64,000 nucleotides of DNA from NCBI GenBank assembly GCA_035507035.1, contig DATJOJ010000061.1:1-64000 (forward strand), read 5' to 3'. The notes beneath the pieces are model-generated. The model searched no databases. It was not told the origin of the DNA and saw only the letters and a program-made list of their open reading frames with translations. The DNA is from DATJOJ01 sp035507035 (GTDB lineage: Bacteria > Acidobacteriota > Terriglobia > Terriglobales > Acidobacteriaceae). Within the stretch, counting starts at the first letter, position 1. Each line of letters starts with the position of its first letter. Shown here piece by piece: positions 1-7,952 of this stretch. A program made the translations under genes and the position numbers.

Positions 1-90
1 CCTTCGGGACACCGATAGGACAGTAAACTTGGATTCGGGCGCAACGTCTGAATCTGTAAACTAGTGTGAGAAAATGAGGTACGTTCGCGT

Positions 91-167
91 GGCCCCGTAG
101 CTCAGATGGATAGAGCAGCGGTTTCCTAAACCGTTGGTCGGCGGTTCGACTCCGCCCGGGGCCTCCA
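91..167 (+). tRNA. tRNA-Arg (anticodon CCU)
   Basis: A complete cloverleaf can be folded by eye. The acceptor stem GGCCCCG pairs with CGGGGCC. The D stem is GCUC/GAGC. The anticodon stem GCGGU/ACCGU closes the loop UUCCUAA, giving anticodon CCU, which reads the arginine codon AGG. The T stem is GGCGG/CCGCC with loop UUCGACU. The 3' CCA is encoded at 165-167. The base before CCA is U, which is not the usual discriminator for arginine tRNAs. A MoaD-like gene follows 24 bases downstream. Confidence 0.97.
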
Positions 168-191
168 GTTTCGCCTTTGACGGCTTTTAAG

Positions 192-497
192 ATGAATCGC
201 ATGATTCGCGTCATTCTTCCCTTTCATCTTCGCAACTTGGCGCACGTTGGCCCAGAAGTCACGCTCGAAGTGGCGGGCCCGGTAACCCAGCGCACGGTGC
301 TCGATGCGCTCGAAGCTACTTATCCGATGCTGTGCGGCGCCATTCGCGATCACGATACCAAGCAGCGTCGTCCCTTTCTTCGCTACTTCGCGTGCGAGGA
401 AGATCTATCCCACCAGTCGCCCGACTCACCCCTACCTGAGGCAGTCGCTTCGGGCAAAGAACCGTTCATCGTCATCGGCGCAATTGCTGGAGGCTAG
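192..497 (+). CDS. MoaD/ThiS-family ubiquitin-like sulfur carrier protein
   Basis: A protein of about 101 residues ending in Ala-Ile-Ala-Gly-Gly. The free C-terminal Gly-Gly is the hallmark of MoaD/ThiS sulfur carriers, which are activated as thiocarboxylates by an E1-like enzyme. The N-terminal part (MIRVILPFHLRNLA) and the central Val-Leu-Asp-Ala-Leu-Glu helix fit the beta-grasp fold. It is somewhat longer than ThiS (about 65 aa) or MoaD (about 80 aa). No thiazole, molybdopterin or cysteine-synthase gene lies nearby, so the sulfur acceptor is unknown. The start could be ATG 192 or ATG 201; neither has a strong ribosome-binding site. Confidence 0.75.
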   Translation: MNRMIRVILPFHLRNLAHVGPEVTLEVAGPVTQRTVLDALEATYPMLCGAIRDHDTKQRRPFLRYFACEEDLSHQSPDSPLPEAVASGKEPFIVIGAIAGG

Positions 498-507
498 CGC
501 CCGTACT

Positions 508-966
508 TTACTTTGTCTTGGAAAAGTCCTGCACCGCGTAGAACTCGCCGTTGCTTTCCGCCACCGCGATGCCAATGGAATTCAGGTTGGGATCCAGTAT
601 GTTCGCGCGATGCCCGGGAGAATGCATCCACAAATTATGAATCTCGGTGTATCTGGGCGCTTCCGCAACATTTTCTGCGAGCGCTGAGAACTGCACTCCG
701 GCCTGCGTAGCGCGCATGGGAAGACTTGGCTCCCCAGTGAACTGATGCGAGATGGTCTGATGTTCCACCATGAGTTCGGCGTGGCGGCGAGCGGCCTCGG
801 CCAAGGCCGTATTCCATCGCAGAGCCTGCAATCCGCGCGCTTCGCGCTCGCGATTGGTCGCAGCCAGCAGTTGGCGTGCGGCGCTCGCGGAATATTCCTG
901 CGCCGAGGCGGAAAGCGTCAGCGTCGCCATCAGACAGCCGACTATCAGGCGTTGAAAAGGCTTCAC
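508..966 (-). CDS. Exported CAP-domain (SCP/PR1-like) protein
   Basis: A 152-aa protein from a GTG start. The first about 22 residues (VKPFQRLIVGCL then MATLTLSASAQ) form a signal peptide with an Ala-Ser-Ala cleavage site. The rest is a CAP domain (PF00188 type): His in ISHQF, Glu in AENVAEAP, and the block LWMHSPGHRANILDPNLNSI, which is the family signature with its His pair. Bacterial CAP proteins are secreted and their biochemical role is mostly unsettled. The reading frame is open upstream to 1116, but that extension lacks a signal-like start, so 966 was chosen. It converges on the MoaD-like gene. Confidence 0.85.
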   Translation of the reverse strand: MKPFQRLIVGCLMATLTLSASAQEYSASAARQLLAATNREREARGLQALRWNTALAEAARRHAELMVEHQTISHQFTGEPSLPMRATQAGVQFSALAENVAEAPRYTEIHNLWMHSPGHRANILDPNLNSIGIAVAESNGEFYAVQDFSKTK

Positions 967-1273
967 GATTCCATCAATGTAAACCCTGCAGATAGCATTT
1001 CCACTCGGAGAGCCTTCCCCTGCGATTCCGGAAGTGCATGTTCTGTGGTTTCTTGGCTTTGCGTCACGTCCATCGAATGAATCCCTTTCTGTGCAAAGCG
1101 CTCGCAACCGCATCAATACTGCATGGCAAGAGCGCTTTCAAAAGCTTATTCACAACTCTTGTTGAAAACTTCCATGGCACGTGGTCTAGAACGTTGAGTC
1201 ATGAATCGTGACAGCATGAGAATTGGATCGCAGCAGAACCACAATGTGAAAGGCGGGACCGACAAAAGGAAAA

Positions 1274-1425
1274 GGCCGTGATCTTGGTTATGCTCTAGCT
1301 GCCAGCTCCTGCGAGGGAGCCGACCGCGTGGAGTCATGCACCATCACGGCCCTTGATGTGATCGCTGCTTTCGCAGCTCCTGACCCCGGCTACATCCTCG
1401 CAGAGCAGTCGGTTTTTTCGGGTCA
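1274..1425 (+). ncRNA. Candidate structured RNA (unidentified)
   Basis: A gene-free stretch with several nested complementary segments. GGCCGTGAT (1274-1282) pairs perfectly with ATCACGGCC (1343-1351). Inside it GCTCC/GGAGC closes a small hairpin around 1312-1327. Next comes GCTGC-TTTC-GCAGC (about 1365-1378), then TGACCC (1381-1386) with GGGTCA (1420-1425). Pairing was judged by eye. It does not show tmRNA, SRP or RNase P signature sequences. It could be a 6S-like or other small RNA, or a leader of the RNase H gene about 350 bases downstream. The strand is not certain. The rest of 967-1773 shows no gene. Confidence 0.35.
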
Positions 1426-1773
1426 GTTCGCTTACCAGGTTTCCCCGGCTTGCGTATCACCCAGCTTACTTTGGACTGGCTAAGTTTTAATTTGAGCCAA
1501 CCCTTTCAGCCGTCGACGGGCAGAAAGTTAAATCTGAACCAGGAAAATGTCAACGCCGTTTTTTGGTGCAGAGGAAATTTGCAACTGTGAATTCTGTGGA
1601 TCGTAACTCCGCTTGCAGAGCGGTTTTTGCAACTGCGGAAGTCAATTTTCTGGTTTTGCACAAATTCTTCCACAGACGATTGCACTCACAAGAAAATTCA
1701 CCGCGAACCATTTTTGCCGCTTGACTCCACAGACCCCGGTAAAGCATGCTTCGTGGAAAGAAGTCGCCAAGGA

Positions 1774-2232
1774 ATGTCAGCTCTCGTTGCCTACGTGGAC
1801 GGTGGTTCCCTCGGAAATCCGGGTCCTTCCGGCATTGGCGTGGTGATCGACGGGATTGGGCAGGACAAGCTGCGCATCGCCAAGTGGATTGGCTGGCAGG
1901 ATAACAATGTCGCCGAATACCTGGCCTTGCTGGAAGCCTTGCAGTGTGCGGTTCTGCTGAAGGCACAAGCCCTGCACGTCTACTCCGACTCCGAAGTGGT
2001 AGTCAAGCAGATGACGGGCGTCTACGCCTGCCGTAGTTCGCGCCTTTATTCCCTGAACTGGACCTGCCGCAAATTGGCTCGCTCGCTCGAGTTTTCCATC
2101 TCGCACGTGAAGCGTGAGCACAACACGGAAGCGAACCACCTGGCGAATTCCGCTGCGCGTACGAAACAGCACACCACCCGCCGGGACCGATTGATCGCGA
2201 GAGCGTTAGCGGCTTTAGCGACGCCGAACTAA
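1774..2232 (+). CDS. rnhA: Ribonuclease HI-like protein
   Basis: A 152-aa RNase HI-fold protein that would cut the RNA strand of RNA-DNA hybrids. Motifs: YVDGGSLGNPG (Asp9), NNVAEYLALLEAL (Glu48), VYSDSEVVVKQMTG (Asp72) and HVKREHNTEANHLAN. In relatives the last block reads A-D-x-L-A-N; here the expected fourth catalytic Asp is Asn121. The start ATG 1774 follows AAGGA closely and places the first catalytic strand at the usual distance. The open frame continues upstream to 1627 with no family similarity. The C-terminal tail is basic and Ala-rich. Confidence 0.9.
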   Translation: MSALVAYVDGGSLGNPGPSGIGVVIDGIGQDKLRIAKWIGWQDNNVAEYLALLEALQCAVLLKAQALHVYSDSEVVVKQMTGVYACRSSRLYSLNWTCRKLARSLEFSISHVKREHNTEANHLANSAARTKQHTTRRDRLIARALAALATPN

Positions 2233-2324
2233 GGGCATATTGCTCAGCAGTGTTCCTCTCGACAACGTGGCCTGAATCGTTTTGTGAGCAGCAAGGCTGC
2301 GTCAATGGAGACCAAGCTAGTTCG

Positions 2325-2513
2325 CTCGTCCTCGGCTCAGACGGCAATTTCTATGGAATCACGCCTCGGGGCCAGCGGCCCGAATGAGGCGCCACCGGAA
2401 CTGCACCATCCGTCCGATTAAACGTAAATAAGTTTGTCAGGGTTTGTGCGGAAGCCGGAACCGCAATCATGGCGCTAAGCAAAGCCGGAAGGAGCGGTTT
2501 AAGGGGGAATGAA
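2325..2513 (-). pseudogene. Remnant of a choice-of-anchor tandem-repeat protein, with an internal inversion
   Basis: Read on the minus strand, 2513 to about 2387 encodes a signal-like leader (PLLPALLSAMIAVPASAQ) followed by TLTNLFTFNRTDGAVPVAP. This is the typical N-terminus of the exported repeat family that is intact at 8812-10050. The frame then breaks up. The expected continuation LVLGSDGNFYGITPRG is encoded immediately beyond, but on the plus strand at 2325-2385. Flipping that roughly 62-base segment restores APLVLGSDGNFYGIT in frame. No start codon in frame with the leader is obvious, and the repeat body is missing. The family assignment rests on motif resemblance. Confidence 0.6.
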
Positions 2514-2763
2514 GCCGAATCATGAAAATCCTCCAGGTCGAGGGGGCAAGCGGCGAAACTCCCGAAAGATATTAGGCCGGGCTGGGGATGCGACGACCAC
2601 AACACACGCAAGCAGCGCTCCACGTGAGGATTTGCGATCATTTCCCGGCTCGGAAGGCCTGTCAAGGCGCAAGATTTTGCGGGTCCGTCCACGCTCTGGG
2701 GCGTCACGAAAGCTAACTAATCTACTGCTTTTCAGTCCATACTTTAGAGATAGGCGGAAAGCG

Positions 2764-3450
2764 ATGCCAATGGTCAGAAATTATTTTCGTGGGCCCCTGC
2801 TTTTTTTGCTGCTCCTGACACATTTCGGGATTTCAAGCCTATGCACCGCAAAGCCGCAGTCGGAAAGCCGCAAGACCAGCACACCTTATACTGGCGATCT
2901 CTCAATCTTTGATAATCCCGGCCGCGACGAGCGCCTGCAGATCAATCGGGTGATGGACATCCTCGGCATCTCCGTCGGCAAGAACGTCGCTGACATTGGC
3001 GCCGGATCAGGCTGGTTCACAGTGCGAGCGGCGCGGAGGGTGACGGAATCTGGCCATGTTTATGCCGTCGACATTAATCCCGAAGCCATTCAGTACATCA
3101 ACAATCGAGCCAAGAAAGAGCACCTGTCCAACATTAAGGCGATTCTGAGCCAGCCCGATGACCCCCGCCTTCCGGCTGGTACGGTCGATGCCGTTTTGCT
3201 GCTGAAGGCTTACCACGAAGTGGCCAAGCCAGTTACTCTTCTGCGGAAGCTGTGTCCTGCGCTCCGTCCCGGAGCCAAGGTCGGAGTGATCGACCGCAAC
3301 GGCAACGGGGAAGATCATGGAGTGAATAGCGATGTCGTGATTCACGAGGCGTCGGAAGCTGGTTATCAGCTCAGTGGCCAATACGATTTCGTTAAGCCAG
3401 ACAAGGTGGACTACTTTCTTGTGTTCACCGCGAAAGCAGGATGCAGGTAG
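2764..3450 (+). CDS. Exported class I SAM-dependent methyltransferase-like protein
   Basis: A 228-aa protein. Residues 1-31 form a signal peptide or anchor (RNYFRGPLLFLLLLTHFGI, then SLCTAK). Motif I of class I methyltransferases is VADIGAGSGWFTVRAA, followed by an acidic strand end AVDINPEA and the region DAVLLLKAYHEVAKP. Closest in style to ubiE/Methyltransf_11-type proteins. The start ATG 2764 follows GGCGGAAAG. The frame is open upstream to 2509 but that part looks non-coding. S-adenosylmethionine is not expected outside the cytoplasm, so either the hydrophobic segment is a membrane anchor with the domain inside, or the domain is not a methyltransferase in practice. Confidence 0.8.
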   Translation: MPMVRNYFRGPLLFLLLLTHFGISSLCTAKPQSESRKTSTPYTGDLSIFDNPGRDERLQINRVMDILGISVGKNVADIGAGSGWFTVRAARRVTESGHVYAVDINPEAIQYINNRAKKEHLSNIKAILSQPDDPRLPAGTVDAVLLLKAYHEVAKPVTLLRKLCPALRPGAKVGVIDRNGNGEDHGVNSDVVIHEASEAGYQLSGQYDFVKPDKVDYFLVFTAKAGCR

Positions 3451-3460
3451 TGGTGACACT

Positions 3461-4339
3461 CTACCGGGCGCCGTGTACGGTCATCACCGGGCAAGTCGCA
3501 TTGCAGATGATTTCATAGGCATTCGCCCACGTGGTCTCGCGCCGCTTGAATTCTTCTACTTCGTGCAAACCGAGAACAATCAAGTTCGCCTTCCACTTCT
3601 CTGCGGCGCGAAGCACTCCCTCAGGCGCGGTTCCGAATTCAACGAAAAATTCAGGCTTTGAGGTTGTTGGCTCGAGAATCAGACTTCCAAGCCGCTTCAG
3701 TCTCTCGTTTCGCTCCTTCACCCCGGGCTCGCCGAAAGACTTAGCCGGATCGGTCACGACGTTGACCAGCGCCAGGGAAGAGTGCAGATAATCGGCGAAC
3801 TTGGTTGCGTACTCGATGGCATGCAACGAATGCGCCGCGAAGCCGGTTGCCGCAAGGATACGTCGCGGATCGGCCTGCGCCGCTTCATCGGGAACGTTTG
3901 GTCCTACGGTAATCACAGGGCAGCGTGCCTGGCGAAAAATCTTCTCCGCAACCGAGCCTAAGATCAATTTTCGCATTCCCGTCCGTCCGCGAGTACCAAG
4001 GACAATCAGGCTGATGTTTTTTTCGGACATTACTCGTGCCAGCGCGTCGCAGATTCCTCCTGCGCGCACGATCAACTCGTATTGCACGCCGTCCAGTCGA
4101 TTCGCCAGCAAATGACCCATCACCTCGGCTTGACCCGCGCGCCATCCATCGATTACGGCTCGTTCCGAATGCGAAGCGACGACGTGAAACAAAAAAATAG
4201 TCGCGGCATGCCGACGAGCAATGGACGTCGCACACAGCACCGCCCTGTGCGAAGCCGGCGAAAAATCGGTCGCCACCAAAGCACTATCAAGCTTCAACGT
4301 AGAGTCGCCGGTCGTCAGTGTCTGAGTTGCTAAGCTCAT
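3461..4339 (-). CDS. Universal stress protein with two UspA domains
   Basis: A 292-aa tandem UspA protein. Domain 1 (about residues 15-147) begins SALVATDFSPAS and has the nucleotide-binding signature GTRGRTGMRKLILGSVAEKIF followed by CPVITV. Domain 2 (about 155-290) begins RILAATGFAAHS and ends CPVMTV. Its glycine loop is degenerate (LGLHEVEEFKRRETTW), so only the first domain is likely to bind ATP. It begins 11 bases after the phosphate acyltransferase gene on the same strand, suggesting co-transcription. Pairing of Usp proteins with acetate/phosphate metabolism genes is common under low oxygen, but this is context only. Confidence 0.9.
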   Translation of the reverse strand: MSLATQTLTTGDSTLKLDSALVATDFSPASHRAVLCATSIARRHAATIFLFHVVASHSERAVIDGWRAGQAEVMGHLLANRLDGVQYELIVRAGGICDALARVMSEKNISLIVLGTRGRTGMRKLILGSVAEKIFRQARCPVITVGPNVPDEAAQADPRRILAATGFAAHSLHAIEYATKFADYLHSSLALVNVVTDPAKSFGEPGVKERNERLKRLGSLILEPTTSKPEFFVEFGTAPEGVLRAAEKWKANLIVLGLHEVEEFKRRETTWANAYEIICNATCPVMTVHGAR

Positions 4340-4350
4340 CTCTTTCTCAG

Positions 4351-5502
4351 CTACACCGGAACTGCGTAATCTTCCGGTGCATCGATGTCTTCGCTCAGGT
4401 CTCCTACTTCGTCGCCGCCCTTCAAGGCTGTGGCATCTGCCATTTCTATATCGACGAACGGCATTTCGTTTTCCTGGGCGTCCACAACGGCGATCGCCGC
4501 GGTGCGCACAATCTCCTCGACTCCCGCACCGCGAGGCAATAAATGGACCGGCCTGCTCATGCCCATCAGAATCGGGCCGAAGGGTTGCGCCTCACCTAGG
4601 GTCGAAAGTAGCTTGTAAGCAATGTTGGCGGAATTGAGATCGGGAAAAATCAGAACATTCGCGCTGCCCTTTAAGCGATTGAAGGGATACGTTTGTCCCA
4701 GGAGAAGAGGCGAGACTGCCACGTCGGCCATGACTTCGCCGTCGACAATGAGCGCCGGGTCGGCGTGATGCAACAGATCCGCGGCCTCTCGAACCTTCTG
4801 GCATAGTGGATGCTTCGTACTTCCGAAACTGGAGAATGAAAGCAGCGCCACATGAGGCTCAACCTCGAAACGCCGTGCGACGTCTGCCGCGCACAGAGTA
4901 ATTTCGACCAACTGTGCTGCTGTCGGCTCAATATTCACGCTGGTGTCCGCTAGAAAATATAGCTCGCCATTACGCATAATCAGTGGGTAGCAGACGGACA
5001 CGGTGTGTACGCCTTCGCGCATGCGCACGATCTGCAGTGCAGGCCGGATGGTCTCAGGAAAGTGCTGCGTGACTCCAGAAACCAGGGCATCGGCATTTCC
5101 CATGTGCAGCATCATGGAGCCGAAAACGTTTCGGTCATTGATCAGGTTTGCGGCCTCACTTAGCGTAATGCCACGCCGCTGCCGGAGTCGGAACAGTTCA
5201 TGAATGTAGTCAGCGCGGAAACGCGATTGTGCCGGCTCGACGATTTGCGCGCCCGAGATGTCCTCAGCGAGGTCGGCCGCCAGCGAATGAATTCTATGCT
5301 CGCTCCCCAGGAGAATCGGCCGCGCAATTTTGCGCTGCAGGAGAAGGTGGCATGCTCGAATCGTTTTGTCGTTGTGCCCCTCGGGAAAAACCACAAACTT
5401 CGGCCGGCGCTGCGCCTTGCGGATCATCATGCGGGAAATTCGTCGGAGCCTGGCGATCCGCGGCTTCGCGGAGCTAAGAGACCATAACGGATTGGCCGGC
5501 AT
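4351..5502 (-). CDS. Phosphate acyltransferase (PTA domain, as in malic enzyme C-terminus)
   Basis: A 383-aa stand-alone phosphate acetyl/butyryltransferase domain. Motifs: KFVVFPEGHNDKTIRACHLL near residue 35, ARPILLGSEHRI, NRNVFGSMMLHMGNADALVSG near 125-145, SFGSTKHP, and ANVLIFPDLNSANIAYKLL. The order and wording match the PTA module fused to MaeB-type malic enzyme more closely than free Pta. It would interconvert acetyl-CoA and acetyl phosphate if active; PTA modules of malic enzymes can be regulatory only. The start is fixed by GAAGGAG six bases before ATG 5502. The last about 25 residues are acidic and probably disordered. No malic enzyme or acetate kinase is visible. Confidence 0.85.
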   Translation of the reverse strand: MPANPLWSLSSAKPRIARLRRISRMMIRKAQRRPKFVVFPEGHNDKTIRACHLLLQRKIARPILLGSEHRIHSLAADLAEDISGAQIVEPAQSRFRADYIHELFRLRQRRGITLSEAANLINDRNVFGSMMLHMGNADALVSGVTQHFPETIRPALQIVRMREGVHTVSVCYPLIMRNGELYFLADTSVNIEPTAAQLVEITLCAADVARRFEVEPHVALLSFSSFGSTKHPLCQKVREAADLLHHADPALIVDGEVMADVAVSPLLLGQTYPFNRLKGSANVLIFPDLNSANIAYKLLSTLGEAQPFGPILMGMSRPVHLLPRGAGVEEIVRTAAIAVVDAQENEMPFVDIEMADATALKGGDEVGDLSEDIDAPEDYAVPV

Positions 5503-5718
5503 AAGCGCTCCTTCGGTAATCGAGCATCAACCCGGAAATGAACTGAGTGCGACCGGAACCCTGCATCCATTTTGTTTTACGGGCCTCGAATGGAGCAGTG
5601 ACTCGGGTCACAGAACGCTGCAACATTGACCCGCAAACAGCGGCCACATTTGGGCAGGGCGGCTTAGCAGAAAAAGCCGGCCAGCAGTCGCCAACCGTCT
5701 GCGCTGTCGCCTGAAAGC

Positions 5719-6051
5719 CTAGGCCGCTCGAGCTGCTTGAAAGTGATCGGACAGCGCGGGGTCCACGGTGTACGCCTTGATTGCTACGGGCGTGACGTAT
5801 GGTTGCAGAATGGCCTGCAACGTGGGAAACACTTGCCGCTCGTATTCTTCGGCATCGTGGCTATTGGCCCAAAGGCTGACGGTTATGACGTGTTCTCGCT
5901 TACCAAAGGAGGTTGCCGTTTGTGGGAACAGCGGCAGAAGTCCCAAAAAGCCTTTCTGTTTTTGCAGAATCGGCAGGATCTCGCTTCTTACCTTCTCGAC
6001 GAACTCCTCGCTCTTCTCCTGTGCAAGAACAAATTCCAAACGGGCAAACAT
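5719..6051 (-). CDS. Antibiotic-biosynthesis-monooxygenase (ABM)-like small protein
   Basis: A 110-aa protein of dimeric alpha/beta-barrel type. It starts MFARLEFVLAQEKSEEFVEKV and continues ILQKQKGFLGLLPL and VITVSLWANSHDAEEYER, the strand-helix pattern of ABM domains. Such domains act as small oxygenases, haem-degrading enzymes or structural modules; no catalytic residue can be named here. ATG 6051 follows AAGGAG; the frame is open further upstream but unsupported. A zinc-ribbon-like small gene lies 85 bases upstream on the same strand. Confidence 0.75.
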   Translation of the reverse strand: MFARLEFVLAQEKSEEFVEKVRSEILPILQKQKGFLGLLPLFPQTATSFGKREHVITVSLWANSHDAEEYERQVFPTLQAILQPYVTPVAIKAYTVDPALSDHFQAARAA

Positions 6052-6136
6052 GGGGGACTCTCCTTTGTCAGAGATTTGCACTTGCATTATCTCTATCTGC
6101 GGCGAGATCTGCTTTCCTCGGATTCCTCCGCCCGCA

Positions 6137-6313
6137 TCAACCTTGCTGCTTTCGCGCGTAATCTTCGAACTGGTGTTCGTACACTTGATTGGCGTGATAG
6201 TCGCAGCTTGGCTCACCATCGACCAATCGCGTTGTGAGCTTGCCACAGATCGCGCATTTCAGTGGTTGCGGCTGTGGATCGTGGGTGATCTCCGTCTTCT
6301 GTACGCTTTGCAT
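6137..6313 (-). CDS. Small protein with a C-x2-C / C-x2-H metal-site pattern
   Basis: A 58-aa protein starting MQSVQKTEITHDPQPQPLK. The core CAICGKLTTRLVDGEPSCDYH has Cys-x2-Cys, 13 residues, then Cys-x2-His, as in a single zinc ribbon. The remainder is polar (NQVYEHQFEDYARKQQG). GAGGCG stands before ATG 6313. It may share a transcript with the ABM-like gene downstream. No function can be assigned. Confidence 0.6.
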   Translation of the reverse strand: MQSVQKTEITHDPQPQPLKCAICGKLTTRLVDGEPSCDYHANQVYEHQFEDYARKQQG

Positions 6314-6740
6314 ATTCGCCTCTTCGAGGCAATTTTCCTTGCGTCTTTCTCTTTCAAGTCTTTTAGCACCAAGCAGCTGGAAATGATGTGACCCGTGTAA
6401 CACCTACTTGTGACTTCGCGATTTTCCCATTCTGGAATTGCTTCCGAGTCAACCACCATATCTCACATTTCATTGTGATCTCGCAGGGATCCTCCGCCGA
6501 CCGCGTGATCTATGCACCTCCGGAAGTGATTTCAATCACGGCAGGCACACAAAAAATAAGTTGAGATGGAATGGGCGATGCCCCACGAGGAAGCCGGAGC
6601 GAGCCGACACTCCCAGCGTCACACGCTCCATCACGCCAGCGTTTCGCGCTCACCTGCTTCCTGGCTCTGATCGACGAACTACTGGAGTCATACGTCCACA
6701 ACATCGTTTTCTCAAGAGCAGCTTTAGGAGGAGGTTACAC
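6314..6740. other. Gene-free stretch upstream of phaA
   Basis: About 430 bases with no convincing reading frame. Only the GGAGGAGG ribosome-binding site of phaA at its right end (about 6726-6734) is clear. I see no TGCAG-rich PhaR-type site here, unlike the two other PHA-related promoters in this window. Confidence 0.6.
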
Positions 6741-7931
6741 GTGCCAGCACAGCGTGAAGTAGTAGTTCTCAGTGCCGTTCGTACTCCGATTGGAAGATAC
6801 GGCGGCTCGCTCAAAGACATACCCATGGCCGAACTGGGCGCGATCGTCACGCGCGAAGCCATTAGTCGCGCAGGTCTTGCTCCAGCAGATATCGAACATG
6901 TCGTCTTCGGCAACGTAATTCACACCGAACCGCAGGATATGTATCTCTCCCGTGTTGCCGCCCTTCGTGCCGGCATCCCGGTGGAAACACCTGCACTTAC
7001 TCTCAACCGGCTCTGCGGCAGTGGCCTGCAGGCTATCGTTTCGGCGGCCCAGTGCATTTGGATGGGTGACGCCAAGATCGCTATCGGCGGCGGCGCGGAA
7101 AGCATGAGCCGTACTCCCTACTGGCTCACCGGGCTGCGTTGGGGACAACGCATGAACGACGCTACGGCGATGGACATCATGGTGAACGCTCTCACCGATC
7201 CATTCGAGCATGTTCACATGGGTGTCAGCGTCGAAGCCATCGGCAAGAAATATGGCATCACTCGCCAGGAGCAGGACCAGCTTGCCTTCGAGAGCCACAA
7301 GCGCTCTAGTCACGCAGTCAAGAGTTGTTTCTTCGAGAGCCAGATTGTTCCCGTCGAAGTGAAGGAGAAGAAGCAAACAATTCTGTTCAAGAAGGACGAA
7401 GGGCCGCGGGCTGATACCACGCTGGAAAGTCTGGCTGCCCTGAAGCCGGCATTTAGCAAAGACGGTACAGTCACCGCCGGCAATGCGTCGAGCGTCAACG
7501 ATGGCGCCGCGGCTGCCGTGCTCATCGATAAAGCTGTCGCCGAGGAGCGCGGTCTCAAACCCATCGCTCGCCTGGTCGACTATTCCATCGTGGCCGTAGA
7601 GCCCAAATTCATGGGGCTTGGCCCGGTTCCCGCGGTGCAGAAAGTTCTTAAGCGCACCGGCATGAAACTCGATGACATCGACATTTTCGAAGTCAACGAG
7701 GCCTTCGCCGTGCAGGCTCTTGGTGTCTGCAAGGAACTGGGGCTTCCCCCGGACAAAACCAACCCGAACGGCAGTGGAATTTCGCTTGGGCATCCGGTCG
7801 GAGCCACGGGAGCGATCATCACCACAAAACTACTCCACGAGCTGAAGCGCACCGGCAGAAAGTTTGGACTTGCCACGATGTGCATCGGCGGTGGGCAAGG
7901 CATGGCCGCAATTTTTGAGAACTTGAACTAA
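6741..7931 (+). CDS. phaA: Acetyl-CoA acetyltransferase (beta-ketothiolase)
   Basis: A 396-aa biosynthetic thiolase that condenses two acetyl-CoA to acetoacetyl-CoA, the first step of poly-3-hydroxybutyrate synthesis. The catalytic residues are visible: nucleophile Cys92 in LNRLCGSGLQ, NEAFA near residue 316, His351 in GHPVGATGA, and Cys381 in CIGGGQGMA. Spacing matches the Zoogloea enzyme (89/348/378). The GTG start at 6741 is set by the strong GGAGGAGG just upstream; the frame is open back to 6438 but lacks family similarity. phaB follows after 21 bases, so the two form an operon. Confidence 0.95.
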   Translation: MPAQREVVVLSAVRTPIGRYGGSLKDIPMAELGAIVTREAISRAGLAPADIEHVVFGNVIHTEPQDMYLSRVAALRAGIPVETPALTLNRLCGSGLQAIVSAAQCIWMGDAKIAIGGGAESMSRTPYWLTGLRWGQRMNDATAMDIMVNALTDPFEHVHMGVSVEAIGKKYGITRQEQDQLAFESHKRSSHAVKSCFFESQIVPVEVKEKKQTILFKKDEGPRADTTLESLAALKPAFSKDGTVTAGNASSVNDGAAAAVLIDKAVAEERGLKPIARLVDYSIVAVEPKFMGLGPVPAVQKVLKRTGMKLDDIDIFEVNEAFAVQALGVCKELGLPPDKTNPNGSGISLGHPVGATGAIITTKLLHELKRTGRKFGLATMCIGGGQGMAAIFENLN

Positions 7932-7952
7932 ACGCCACGGAGGAGGGAAGTC

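Noticed and set aside
6735..7793. A 352-codon open frame antisense to phaA
   Set aside because: phaA has all its catalytic motifs. The antisense frame is a by-product of codon bias.
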